This document shows positions 37,028 to 50,600 of a stretch of DNA of 64,000 bases, piece after piece. Origin of the DNA: Mytilus trossulus. Taxonomy: Eukaryota > Mollusca > Bivalvia > Mytilida > Mytilidae. Under the pieces are notes generated by a model that was not told the DNA's origin, ran no database searches, and saw only the letters and a program-made list of their open reading frames with translations. The stretch spans positions 620,001-684,000 of the forward strand of contig NW_026963310.1 of NCBI RefSeq assembly GCF_036588685.1, read 5' to 3'. A program made the position numbers and the translations under genes. Within the stretch, counting starts at the first letter, position 1. Each line of letters starts with the position of its first letter.

Positions 37028-40000
37028 TTAACTCTCCGTTACTCTTGTACGCGGCACGTGCCCATTTCTTACAAATTTCATCAGTTTCATGACTTCGAAT
37101 CGACTCATATGGAAATCTTCTTTTAACATGTCTTCATCAATAGACATGAGAATACAACCATCAACCTGGTTTTCTTCAAAAACACCCGAATATTTATCCA
37201 GTTTCAATTTCTTTAACCATTCGCTAACGTCCTCTATAGTTAACGAAGCAACATCTACAACCACTTCCGGTTCCGATGTTTGTGACCTTTGAACCGTAGT
37301 AGTTGCAGGTTTAGTTGATGGTGAAGGACGAACTAATCCTATATTTTCAACGATTGACCGCCTCTCAGGGATACGTGGTGGTACGTCCGTACTAGTATGT
37401 GGACTGGTTGGTTTGGGTCTACGTGTTAAGTTAGAAAAGGAATCCGTATTTTTGGTATCACTTTTGTTTTCTAATGCGACCTTTCCTTGTTTGACTGATG
37501 TTTCTGACTGCTTTTGTTGGTCTTTGGTCTTCGATGAAAGAAGCGTATTTCCCGAATCTGCAAACGATTTTTGGTCTTCATTGTTATTTTCTCCTTGATT
37601 CTGATTCTTTCGAGGCAATCCGAAACTACCTGTATTCCGCAGTTGCTTTTTGGCGTCCTTAATTATATTAGGATCAAATTTTGGATTACTAGTAGACCCT
37701 GTTTTTTCGCCGAATATTGTTACTTCGTACTGGCTTTCCTGTTGATTCATTGATATTGTAGATGCTCGGATTACTTCGTACACCTGTAATTAAAATGTCC
37801 ATACATGTTTGAGACATTCATCTTTTCATTTACACATTAATATCATTACTTTTCTAAATACTTATGTATATTAATTTGGTCTATGTATACGTCTTTGCAC
37901 TTTAAATCAACATTTATGTACATTTTGTTTGGTGTTAGTATTTCATTTAATTTAATATAATGAACCCTAATTTAGCAAATAAAAAGTAAAATCACAAAAA
38001 TACTGAACTAAGAGAAAATCAATTCAGAAAGTCCATAATCACATGGCAAAATCAAATAACAAAACACATCAAAAACGTATGAACAAGTTGCGTCAACACA
38101 AAAAATAGCAAAAATACCGAACCTAAGGAAAATCTAAATAAGAAAGTCCCTTACCAAATGGCAAAAACTCTCACTTGTATGATGGTCGCATAAAATTCCA
38201 TTAAAACAATGTGTGTACAACACAAATGGACAAAAAAGGTAAACATGTTTCAAATAGGAGTGCAGTAGTCAACATTATGTTCCAATCTAATTTGAAGTAT
38301 AAACATTGTATCTGAACACAGGTGGTATCTTAAGCAGATTTATTGCATTTGTCTAGTTTAAATAGCCAATCATCATGATCAGGAAGACGGAATATGGAAT
38401 TTTATGCCACCATCATACAGGTGAGAGGTTTAGCTAGCTATCAACCCGGGTTTTTTTTACCATTTTCTACATCAGGAAATGTCTGTATTGAGTCAGGAAT
38501 ATGACACAAGTTTTCACTTGTTTGATGTGTTTTGCCATTTGGTACTGTAAGGGACTTTCTGATTTAGATTTTCCTTATGTTCGGTATTTTTGCTATTTTT
38601 TGTTTTGACGCAAATTTGTTCTACCAAAAAGTGGTAAAAAATGACAACTAATAATTGGCAAGCTGCTAATCAACTCAAAGCCGTTCTGCTGGGTAATATA
38701 TTGTCTCATAGATTGGGATTCTTTATAAGCTTACGCAGGGAAAGACAAACATAAATGGGTTGCAACTTAGTCATTACGTTTCTAACTGGGCATAATATCA
38801 CATTTTTCATCAATGTGATAGCAATTTTATTTATTGTTCTGTTGAATTATTGTAAGTGGTTTTGTATACTCTTTATATGAACTGTTTTAGATTTTAACGA
38901 GAGAAATTTATGTATTACTGAAAAATTATTACACCAGGGTTTTCGATATCACAAACTAGTCAAAACATTACTTAATATTATTTTATCATCGGTATAAAGA
39001 CATCATTCGTAAATATAGCTCAACATGCAGACTTCTAATACGTTCAGGTATTTCACATCCAATTGTTTATAGAAATATGACAAAGGTGTCAGTATTCACC
39101 TCAGAAACCTACAAAACCTTTGAATAGACTTATTAAGAAGGGATATAATTACGACACTGTTGTCAAGTCATTAAAGGTTGCATATTTTGGCGTTAATATT
39201 GAGTCACTGATAAGGTCTTTGCATCGGAACTAAACACATTTATTCTAAAACAGTTGTTGGCATGACACGGGTATTGTTCTTCTTATATATGTTATGATGG
39301 TATGCTACTAAACCCCTAACGGGAAGGATTGTGCTTGATGTTCATATGATGAAATCATAAACTTTCAGTCAGTTTAATTGAAGTCTGGAGCTGGCATGTC
39401 AGTTAACTGCTAATAGTCTGTTGTTATTTATGTATTATTGTCATTTTGTTTATTTTCTTTGGTTACATCGTCATACATCAGACTCGGGACTTCTCTTGAA
39501 CTGAATTTTAATGTGCGTATTGTTATGCGTTTACTTTTCTACATTGGTTAGAGGTAAAGGGGGAGGGTTGAGATCTCAAAAACATGTTTAACCCCGCCGC
39601 ATGTTTGCGCCTGTCCCAAGTCAGGAGCCTCTGGCCTTTGTAAGTCTTGTATTATTTTAATTTTAGTTTCTTGTGTACAATTTGGAAATTAGTATGGCGT
39701 TCATTATCACTGGACTAGTATATATTTGTTTAGGGGCCAGCTGAAGGACGCCTCCGTCTGCGGGAATTTCTCAATACATTGAAGACCTGTTGGTTACCTT
39801 TTGCTGTTTTTTTTTATTTGGTCAGGTTGTTGTCTCTTTGACAGATTCCCCATCTCCATTCTCAATTTTATATACTTTTTGTTTATACATTATAGAAATA
39901 ATTATTTCAACTTCATGCACTTCCTTTTTTTATGTAGCACCTAACTCATATTTCGAATAGTAGTAAATGTAATTCATTAAAGAACTACTAGTATTCTAAT

Positions 40001-43000
40001 TAAGATTAAAATCATCCTTAATTTGTTCAAGTATTAAGCAAATACTTATTATAGAGGACCTGCTTACCTTCCGCATAGGTTGAGTTCTTTCATTGTTGCG
40101 TTTGTGGGGTATGGGTCGCTCCCGTACTACATTCTTTTATCTATACGATAAATATTTTGACAAGAACAAGAATGTAACATTTCATTTTAAATCAATACCT
40201 TGTCTGTTTGTTTTTGTCTTTTGACGACTGGTTCTGCCTTGTTGTTTCTCAATAGGTCACCAATATTATAATATTCACAGGGTGATATGTAGGAATAGCT
40301 TTCTTCAGCATGTGCCTGTTCAGGTGAGTATAGCGCAATATCTGTGAATAAAAATGCAACTAAGTTTATGTGAGTAAAGCGCGATATTCAATACCAGTAC
40401 AATAAATTTTATGTGATTTTAGCGCGGTATCTTTTCATAACAATACAATATAAGTTAAGGTGACTTAATTAGCGCGATATATGTCAAAAACAATCCAATT
40501 AAAATGTATGTAAAGGCCTTATATCAGTTCATTACAAAACAATTTTAGTTCAGCTGAGTATAGCGCGATATCTGTTTACAGCAGTACAAGACAATAACGA
40601 TGAAAATGAAGGAGTTAACAAAGACTCAAAAAACCAAAGGACATTTACATCAACATCTATGAATAATAAATAAGAAACAACACGAACTCTACTAAAAACC
40701 GGGAGTGAAATCAGATGCACCGGAAGGGTAAGCATTTCCTGTACCGTATACGGCACCCGTCATGTTATTTCTTTGTTTAGTTCGGTAATGGTGGAAGGTT
40801 ATTATGACTGAGGAAGAATATCAGATATGATTTCTGACACACTTTTGTCATAATGGCTAATCAGCTCAATTAAGGTCCAGGTAAAGACCTGATATTAGTT
40901 GCTAACGATACAATTACAATTCATGTTAATATCGTTCGCTAACTGTTCAAAAGAATACGATCAAGGTTCAGCATGTTCAGAAGAGTATAGCAGATTGTCT
41001 TTTAACAACAATGCAGTTACAATTCACCTGAGCTTACTGCAATATCTATTGATAAAGGCAATATTAATACAATTAAAGTTAAATAAAAGATCCAATGTAT
41101 GTTACCAACAATACAATTAAAGTTAAGGTCGGAATAGAACGATATCTGTTTTATACCTTAAAATTAAAGTGAAGATACTAGTAAGTATAGTGCGATATTT
41201 GTTTATAAATATACAATGAAAGTTCAGAAGAGTGTATTGTGTTATATGTTAATAGCAATACAAGTCAAGTTCAAGTACTAGTAAGTAGTAAAGCGCGATA
41301 TTTATTCATAAGGATTCAATCAGATGTTCAGGTGAGTATAGCGCGATTTTTCATAATACCTTTACAACTAAAGTTCAGAAAAGTGTAGCACGATGTATGT
41401 TAATAGCAATAAAATTAAAGTTTAGGTGAGTATAGCGCGATACTTATTCATAACGATTTATTTTAAATACACACGTCACTCAGGAAAATGACATCTGGTT
41501 TTTACTGGTTCCAATGGTTAATAGCGTTTCGGTTTTTCTGAAATTCGGCTCTTGATTTGCATGTGAGTTAGATATTTGTGTTATACTTTTATATATCCTT
41601 GTCTTTCAATGTTTTGGTTTCGGTTTTTGATAATGATGATTCATACAGGAGAGCAGTCGAACGCACATAATATATGAAGTTTTATTATCATTGCTTTGAT
41701 ACCCTTGACGCCATACCTGTATTGCCAAAGGTTTGGTCAAATGTTATATTATCTTTGACAAATTGGTCTGTAACAGAAAGGAAATGGAGGTACTGTTCAC
41801 CAGTGCAACCTTTTATAGACTTCACGATGGAGAACTGTAGATCAGGGAGATAAGCAGGGACTGCCGTTACACTACCATACAAATTTCCTGTAAAATGAAC
41901 ATTTCTTGAAAATACATCTATGGAAGTTATGCGATTTTATTCTTCGATTTGTCATATTTATCAAACGTACTTTATCCAATAAGATATGTTGATATCAATT
42001 TAATATGATATGTAAAATATGATACAAAATGTCGTAAAAAACTCAAATGTCAAAAACACTTCTTTTAACCTTTTACATGTCAGTCAAAAAGTCAAGCATC
42101 TTGATAATGTCAGTTTCAGAGATTATTTTGTTTGAATTGAGATTTTTTCAAAAATGTTCTACAATCAACAAGTTTACGTGATAAATAAAGACTAAATACT
42201 ACAACCATCGGTTGGGATTCACACTTACCATCACAGATAGCGTTTCCAAGGAGGAAGAAATCATCGTACGTATTGAGAAGCCTGAGGGTAAATAGGCCTG
42301 TCCTTAGTAAAGGACCAAGATGTTGTTGGTCTGCATATTGATCCTCATGTGCAGAAATCTGTACTTCAATTGGAAGCTCTTTATGTTCTAAGATCTCCTT
42401 AAGTCTAATCGACTTTCCTGTAAAAAAACATATTTGTTGATATGGTCACTAATGGTAATGATGCAAAGACTTCCAAATAGAGATAATATTGTAAATGATC
42501 GCTCATTATCAAATGTACCTGGTTTAACTATTTTTTTAAATTACACTAATTTTCGAAGTGTTATGAATTTTATTACAAAATGCCATTATGGGACCTTCAG
42601 TATTCATTATTCAAAATAGCATTAGGGGTCACTCACCTTTCGGTTTTCCGTGTTTCATGATATGAAAAGTGACGTCATAATTAGCAGGAATACTGATTTT
42701 TCTTCCCTGCAATCCGTACATCCCCTTTTCACCGGAAACTACGACTGCAACAACTCTCTTCTGTGTCGAATATGTCTGGATTCTAAAAACCTACCCAAAT
42801 AAAACATGAGAAACTTATTATGATTGGCGTTCGCACATAAAAATAATGAAAGGTAATAGATCTGCAATTATAAATCCCTTTTCATACTATCAAATTGACC
42901 ATTCAACCTATTTCTGTTATCACCTATCGAACTGAATAGGTTTTTTCAGATATAGCAATAAATAAGTTATACTTTTTTACAGAATGATGATAGCATTAAT

Positions 43001-44172
43001 TCCGTTAATCAAATATTATAATCCGTGTGAGGGAATTTCTCGCTTTATTGAAGGCCTGTTCTGCTGTTGTTGCCTATGGTCTAGTTGTTGTCTCTTTGAC
43101 ACATTCCCCATTTCCATTCCCAATTTTATTATCCAAAATTGTGCTTAGCCGACTGATAGGAAACATTTATTAACAGCATTTCCGTAACTACGAATGGCAT
43201 TTCAATGTCATTCGGCAAATTCCGGCAAACACATCAATGGCACGTTTTGGGTGTCAAATAAAACAAAGTAGGGTACGAAACAGTCATTAGGACACAGAAA
43301 AACATATCATGTAAAATGCAAAACAAATGACATAATACTCATTGTTTTTCATAATTTTTAAATAGTGTCCGTTTCTTCGTTGTCCGTAATCCTACCACAA
43401 AAGCCTTAGGCTCGAGAGCTGACTTGACTGAGGGCTGATAAAACATCTGCTATAAAAAGTGATATTTAATAATCTGATTGTTTAATCTAGAAGTTTTTAT
43501 TGATTTCTTCTCCTTTATAGCGTTTTGGACCCTTACCAATCCCCTGTCTAATTTCTTAAAACTTTCGTCTTCAATGTTACCTCACCATTATACCTACCTC
43601 CCACCATAAAATGTCTCAAAGATACCCTCTCCCGTATATCCCTGTCACCATCATACTGTCTTTCCCTGGTTAAACATCGTAAAGATGTCCTTTTTCTCAG
43701 ATATATATGTGTTTTCATCGTACAAACAATCACTTGTCTGATGTCTTAAAGATCCCTCCCCCCCCACCACCATTACAATACCTAGTCACCATCATTCGTA
43801 CATTATCCCTATCAAATGTCTCAAGATTTACAAAGTAACCCGTCTTATCTGACACACTGGGGACAAGACGAAAATGTCGGAATACTCAGGGTTTTTTTCT
43901 GCAAGGATAGGCATATTTTGGGACTATGAAAATGTGTCGGTTAAAGCAAGACGTTGGAATACTCAGGTGTCGGATTAATCAGGTTTCACTGTTTTAATTA
44001 GGGTAACGATAATACATACCTGACCCCTGTCAAATGTCTCAAAGATACCCTCTCCCATATATCCTTGAGTCACCATGACCATCTGTGGAAGGTTATCTTT
44101 GTAGTGCTCATAAAAGCTTCTAGCACTGTAATCTTCTTTGGCGGTTTCAAACTCAACATCTACCATTTCTGC
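37028..44172 (-). CDS. CABIT module 2 plus SAM domain: 3' half of a GAREM/THEMIS-like adaptor (or a separate gene)
   Basis: Six minus-strand exons fit without frame conflict: 44172-44020, 42790-42637, 42417-42229, 41887-41717, 40341-40199 and 37783-37028, coding 521 residues. The first four form a CABIT domain: SARSFYEHYKDNLPQMVMV, MGEGIFETFDRG, GEKGMYGLQGRKISIPANYD, the core-cysteine site GNAIC and VTAVPAYLPDL. Next come the tyrosine motif SYISPCEYYNIGDLLR and a proline-rich linker with PPRIPERR (SH3-ligand type). A C-terminal SAM domain follows (about 62 residues: IEDVSEWLKKLKLDKY ... FEVMKLMKFV). CABIT plus SAM is the GAREM plan (cytoplasmic adaptor between receptor tyrosine kinases and ERK signalling, family knowledge); two CABITs recall THEMIS. 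The first exon enters in phase 0 via AAAG|GCAGAAATGG, matching the donor at 44626, so I favour one gene with module 1. The ATG at its third codon could instead start a separate gene. Confidence 0.82.
38081..38621. mobile_element. Foldback element (family F), last CABIT-SAM intron
   Basis: Arms of about 95 bp: GAACAAGTTGCGTCAACACA ... AGAAAGTCCCTTACCAAATG on the left and the inverse on the right ending CGCAAATTTGTTC. A partial extra copy of the arm lies at 37985-38075. Related to the foldback at 45500-46092. It lies between the exons at 37783 and 40199. Confidence 0.7.
38930..39875 (+). mobile_element. Retroelement family L, longest copy with ORF remnant
   Basis: The first part reads, with a frameshift, HQGFRYHKLVKTLLN, RYKDIIRKYSSTCRLLIRSG and ISHPIVYRNMTKV, then GYNYDTVVKSLKVAYFGVNI: the end of a retroelement polyprotein that I recognise as a bivalve type but cannot classify. 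The 3' part, with AACCCCGCCGCATG, CCCAAGTCAGGAGCCTCTGG and the terminal GACAGATTCCCCATCTCCAT, is the family-L untranslated end. Confidence 0.5.
40590..40770 (-). repeat. Dispersed repeat family R, diverged minus-strand copy
   Basis: AACAACACGAACTCTACTAA, CCGGAAGGGTAAGCA and CGGCACCCGT are inverted, diverged matches to the family-R core. Confidence 0.5.
43025..43135 (+). repeat. Family-L 3'-terminal fragment
   Basis: GAGGGAATTTCTCGC, TTGTTGTCTCTTTGACACAT and CCCCATTTCCATTCCC match the last ~110 bases of the copy at 38930-39875. It lies in the first intron of CABIT module 2. Confidence 0.65.
43500..43835 (-). repeat. Decayed copies of the 66-bp exon/donor minisatellite in the module-2 intron
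   Basis: At least four imperfect matches to the 66-bp unit can be read, for example AAAATGTCTCAAAGATACCC and CTCTCCCGTATATCCCTGTC near 43611, and CCCTATCAAATGTCTCAAGA near 43806. Spacing is irregular and most splice-donor and coding bases are lost. They lie downstream of the module-2 exon (44172-44020), in the position equivalent to the full array in module 1. Confidence 0.65.
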
Positions 44173-44626
44173 CTTTAAATAAAACAAATATCCTTAGATA
44201 ATTAGGTCTTTAATGTTAAAAGCTGCGATTGTTTCAAACACCGGGTTGTGATGTTGCTTAAATTCCTCTTTTACAATATAGTCGAATTTTATTAACATTC
44301 AAGTGTGAAGCAATTTGGAAATTTATTGAATAAAAATAAATTGCAATATCTATATCGTAAGCACAATTAAACATTCCAACTCATTATATGCAATGCAGTA
44401 CAATCATAAACAAACAAAGGAAAAGTGCTTCTGTTCTTGTTCATCACCTTAAATTAACAGCGAGGCTTTAAACACGGCGCAAATAAACATATTTGCAAGT
44501 TTACTACGATCTCTAACACCGGTTATGGTGATATTCTTTGTTTGCTCTTTCTATAATATTTCATTCAAGGTTGGACTTGTTTTTTTTTATCAAGGGTATG
44601 TATACTTTCAAAATCCCTTAAGTTAC

Positions 44627-47600
44627 CTCATGCTCTCGTCTTGTAGGCTGTTCTTTCGTTGAAGGAACTGGTTCTTTTGTTTCGACTGTAGCAGGCGGCA
44701 GTGTTCCAGTATAACCAGATATAACGTTATCAGCTCTGCTGTCTACGTTTTCTTCTGTTTGTGGAGTCGACATATATGTTATGTTATCGATTGCGGGAGG
44801 CAAAACGGTGTCTGTATTTGCAGTTATAATGGAAGGTTTGTCCGTTATTGACTGAGGTGGTTTTGGGGGTATTGGTGGTGGGTCTTTCTTTACGGTCTCA
44901 GATTGGGTGTTAGCTTTATCTGCTATTCCCTTTTCATCCGTATTAGGTATTTGGTTTGTTCGAGTCGACTCCTCAGTTTTCTTTCCACTCGTAGACAGAT
45001 CACTTGTATCTGTTTGCTCAGCATCCATTGAAGCATAAGTTTGGTTGTCGTATTTTGAAACCCGTAATACATCATACACTTTTTCATTTCCTTTCTTTCC
45101 CTTTTTTGTGGCAGGCTTTGGTTTGTCATGTCTGAGAAGGTCCCCGATGTTATAGTATTCACATGGTGAGATATACGCATAACTTTCTACGACAGAGCTT
45201 TCAACTTCCTGGCTTCTTTCATTTGAATACAGGGCAATTTCTGAAAATACAAGCCAATATGTATTACAAAAGTCATGCATGTCTGATAGGAGTCCTCAAT
45301 TCTAAGCTTTTAATTATCTTGACCATTTTTCTCTTATCTTTATATTTATAGCCAAATGTTCTTTATTCTGTATATTATTTTTCTCTATTTTAATTTTAAA
45401 TTTCCACGACCATCATCCCTTATAGCCTCTTTTATGACAAGACCTACCTATTGTACCTATTTTATATGACATATCAGTGACAATGAAAAATATGGATTTG
45501 TACGAAAAAAGTAATATAATAAAAAAAAAGTACTGAACTCCGAGGAAAATTCAAAACGGGAAGTCAATAATCAAATGGCAAATTCAAATGATAAAACACA
45601 ACAAACACCTGTCATATTCCTGACTTGGTACAGGCATTCTCAAATGTAGAAAATGATTTGATGGCGGAACTGCGTCTATATCCATTAGTGAGAGGTTTAG
45701 CGCTAAACCTCTCACTAAACCTCTCACTAATGGATATAGACGCAGTTCCGCCATCTTTTCATTTGTGGTGATGTTGACAATATCGAATAGGCCTTACAAT
45801 CGACTTTGTACTGCAGATTCTAAATATGTGGATGAAATTGTCCTTACGGCTTACCTACACCCAAGATCAACCAGTCTTTGTCTTGCTCTGTCGCTTTTCA
45901 TCGTTTTTCGGTTTTTTGCATTGTATTTGTTACGTATACTTATGAAAAATAAAATTCCTGTACCAAGTCAGGAATATGACAGTTGTAACCCATTCGTTTG
46001 ATATTTTAAGATTTTGATTCTGCCATTTGACCAGGAATTTTCCGTTTTGAAATTTTCTTGAAGTTCGGTATTTTAGTTATGCTATTTTGTACTAATCAGT
46101 CAAACTTTTCTTCAGTCAGGTGTCCATAATTGGCTATGGATATAGGAAGGTGAGGTATGAGTGACAATAAGACAACTCTCCATCCAGGTAACAATTTATA
46201 ACGTAAACCATTAAATGTCACAGATCGGCCTTCAACACGGAGCATTGACTCACACGGAACCGCAAGCTATATAGTGTTTCAAAAATTACTAGTGTAAAAC
46301 CATTCAAACGGGAAAACCAACTTAAAAACGAGAAACACTTATGAATCACATATTAAACAGTTGACAACCACTGAACATTAGAATCCTGACTTAGGACAGG
46401 TGCAAACAATGGCAGCGGGATTAAACGTTTTAATGGTACCAAACATTCTCCCTTTTCTGAAACTTAATGTTGTTGCAAGATATTTTTGGTGAAATGCGTG
46501 ATTTTACGAAGTGGAAGTTTAATAACAAAATGTATATTCTACGCATGCTATAAATTAAACAATGGCTTCTGATCTGCGTTACAAAAGTAAACAAGCGATC
46601 ATTATTTTTTCAAAAGTTTACCTTCGATAGATTCGGCTTGTTTGTCTTCTTTGTTCATGAAGCTATTCGACGGTTTCGGTTCCTATGCATAGTTGGCTTT
46701 CAAATAGTCGGCTTTCGGCGTTCCTGATGACGGTAATAACACAAAAGCGCTTCGGACGTAAACTTATAACGTGTTATTGTAATGTTTCATCTTTTATTAT
46801 GACGTATTGTGTATTGCTATTGAATTGTATGATACTTGAGCATCAACTTCTTACCTGTGTTACCAAATGATTGGTCAAAAGTTATATGTTCCTTTACAAA
46901 CTGGTCAGTAACGGACATGAAGGTCTTATATTGGTCATCGCTGTATCCTTTTATAGATTTCACAATAGAAAACCTAAGGTCAGGTAGATATGCAGGAACA
47001 GCTGTGACGCTGTCATAAAGTTTACCTGTAATAATTGTTATAAAGTTTGCTTAATCCTTTCAATGTTTTGTATTTATTTAAGAATTGAATGCTCTTTTTT
47101 GTAAATTTATTGGGGTGTAAAAGCGTTGACCGAAGTACATTTTGTATGAAGCGCGGAACTTATAATTACATTTTTACCTATAGGTTCATGAAAACACGCC
47201 TTTTATCAAGTTTTTATTGCATTTACCTGTGCACTTTATTGTGGGACCTCGTGTCATCATGAATGAAAAGTTGCATAGTGTAATGCAATTGATTAAGGAA
47301 TATCACGCGATTGCTAGTTAGCCATTCAGAATAACGTATTATAATGAAACATACATCTAATGTAATTATTTGACCAAGCGATCGTACAGGAAAAGACGAA
47401 GTGAGTGTACAATAAATGCGCAAGCGATTGTAAAGTAAACAGAATATATCCGACATTGAGAAGTTGCATATTATTAAATATCTACTGGGACATAGGCCGA
47501 CTTTCAAACTTTCAGTCTGGTACTACTATATGCAAAATAGATACACGTGAAAATTAAGATAGAAACGATTATTTATTTACTTTTTGTGTCGCTGCTGTTT

Positions 47601-50600
47601 TTCAGTTTTTATCGATTTACTCGGGGTTCCACCATTCAAAGGAAAACGTTAGGATGCATATATCACTTGTGATATTCAATTGGTTCATTTATGGATTTGT
47701 AAAATATCTGCTGAATGTTTTCGTTAGTTATTAAATCTTGTCGCAGAAACTTTATATTGTAACATGTAAGTTCATATGTTCCTTACGTCGTAACTACACT
47801 CCCCTTCCCTTTAATAAATTTGACCTACCGAATTAGACTATTTACCGGATTTGTAATCACATAAGCAACACGACGGGTGCCGCATGTGGAGCAGGATCTG
47901 CTTACCCTTCCGAAGCACCTGAGACCACCCCTAGTTTTTGGTGGGGTTCGTGTTGTTTATTCTTTAGTTTTCTATGTTGTGTCATGTGTACTATTGTTTT
48001 TCTGTTTTGTCTTTTTCATTTTTAGCCATGGCGTTGTCAGTTCGTTTTAGATTTATGAGTTTGACTGTCCCTTTGGTATCTTTCGTCCCTCTTTCATCAA
48101 ACGTTCCGTCTAGCAACTTAATGATCGTTCTTGTTTTCGAATGTCGGAGCCCCTCTTGACAGTGTCCATTACGACAAAAAAAAAAGGAATATCCGTACTC
48201 TTCCATTTCCCCACAGTGTGTTACCAAAGCTTGGACCTAGGACCTGTATTTTGATCAGACTGAACGGATTATACAAGGCCTATACGGTATAACAAAGTGT
48301 ATATGTATCAATCAACTCACCATCACATATAGCATTCCCAAGCAGATAAAAATCCTCATATGTATTGACAAGTGTCAAGGTAAAGGATGCTGTTCTTGCT
48401 GTCGATCCAATTAAAACTTTCTCGTCTCCAGCAAATTGGACATCTAACGGGAGTTCTTTGCGCTCCAAGATTTCTTTTAAACTGGCTGGTTTACCTACTA
48501 AAATGTGTCCATAGAAAAAGATTACATTTAACGTAGATGTTAAGCGGACTATTTATCTACAAAACTTTCCTCGGTGATGTTTAATGTTAATTGATAACTG
48601 ATTGGTTTTAAAAAAAACACTTGTTCACGGTAATAAAATCTTATTTGTCTATTTTATTGATACAAAGAGACTGCAATGTTTCCTGGAGATTAATTTTCAT
48701 CGAGTTATAATATTGTCAAATATATTTCTTTGTATGCAAGATCAAAATAGTGTGAGAAAAAAACATCTCATTTTTGTAGTTTTGCACAAAATAGTGTGGG
48801 AACAAAAACTGATTTTTGTATTTTGGAAAAATACAATGTATCCAGGACATTGCTAATTCTAACAAAAAAAATAATATAAAGATTAGATTACCCAGCGCAT
48901 TTTTCAACAACAATGTGGTGCAGTTTTTACAAAGTTTGAAAGGAGTATTAACATGGTAAAAACCTCTTCCATATAAATAAAATAGTAACAAAATTGATTT
49001 ATTTATCTTATGAGCAGACAGCTATCAAAAAATGTTTTCTGAAATAAAAAGAAAAAAGGGGGTAACTTTTGTTATGTTACGAAGTAAAATGAATGAGCCT
49101 ACAATACGTTCAATTTGAACCCAGATTTTCTTATTTATCGTTTCCAGAATTGTTTGTTGAATTGTTTGTGAAAGTATATGTTTAATATACAAAACAAATT
49201 ACCATATTTATTTCTTCAAGTATAAAATGAAAATACCAACACAGTATAGTTGCATTTTTGTATCAAAACTTTTTTATTCACAAAAGCCGAACCGATCATT
49301 TTGCTTTCAATCTGAAATTGTGGAATACTAGCCAGAGATAAATCGGTGTCGGCCCTTTTTTTTTTTATTTCTTCAAACAATTACATGGATGATATTTTTT
49401 TAAACGTCACACTTTTTTTATAAGAACAAATTTTAAAAGTAACCTTTGAATTTTCCTAGTTTCAAAACGTGAAACTTGACGTCATAATCAGCGGGAATAC
49501 TAATTTGTCTTCCCTGTAACCCGTACATCCCTTTTTCACCAGAAACAACCAGTGCAATCACTCTTTTCTGTTTGGTATATGTTTGTATTCTAAAAACCTG
49601 CAATTGTATTAACATAAAAATAGAATATATATCACTAATCTTTGTTGGGTGTCACGCGAGTTAAACTTATTTCTGCAAGCGATATATTTTGGCGAGTTCA
49701 AAATAAGTTGGTTTCAGAGACAAACTGTTGCAGTAGAATATTCAAGCTAAAGTCCAAAATTCAAAGGACCTAACTCATAGACAAAAACGGAATCATAACT
49801 TGCTATTGAAATCCACATCTTCATCATGATCTATAGATATAGGAAGATGTGGTGTGAGTGACAATGAGACAAATCTCCATCCAAATAACAATTTATAAAA
49901 GTAAATCATTATAGGTCAATGTACGGCCTTCAACACGGAGCCTTGGCTTACACCGAACAAAAAGCTATAAAGAGCCCAACAATTACTAGTGTAAAACCAT
50001 TCAAACGGGAAAACCAACGGTCTAATCTATATAAAAAACGAGAAACGAGAAACACGTTTAAATAACATTAACAACATTAAGATCTATTGTCAACAAAGTT
50101 TCATGAAATGCTGCTGTGTACTTTATACGCGTTGATATGCCAAGAACAGGACGGATTGACGGGCAGACGGACGGAGACTCTAGGAATAAAACACAATAAA
50201 CACTAGGTACGCAGATTTGTTGCGTTGATATAGACTAAAGACTAAGTTTTTTTTTATTTAAATCATATAGAAATGCAATGATAAAAGGTATGAATAGGGA
50301 GCATGTTACAACTGGAAAACATAATGACATTTTGAAAACTAGATTTTTATAAACTGATATTGAAATCAAATAGACGACAGCGTGATTTTTAGGGGTTCGT
50401 TTGGATAGTAATTCCGGCAATTTTTACAAACATCTGTATCATACATACCTGTCCCCTGTCAAATGTCTCAAAGATGCCCTCTCCCATATATCCTTGTGTC
50501 ACCATCATACATACCTGTCCCCTATCAAATGTCTCAAAGATGCCCTCTCCCATATATCCTTGTGTCACCATCATACATACCTGTCCCCTATCAAATGTCT

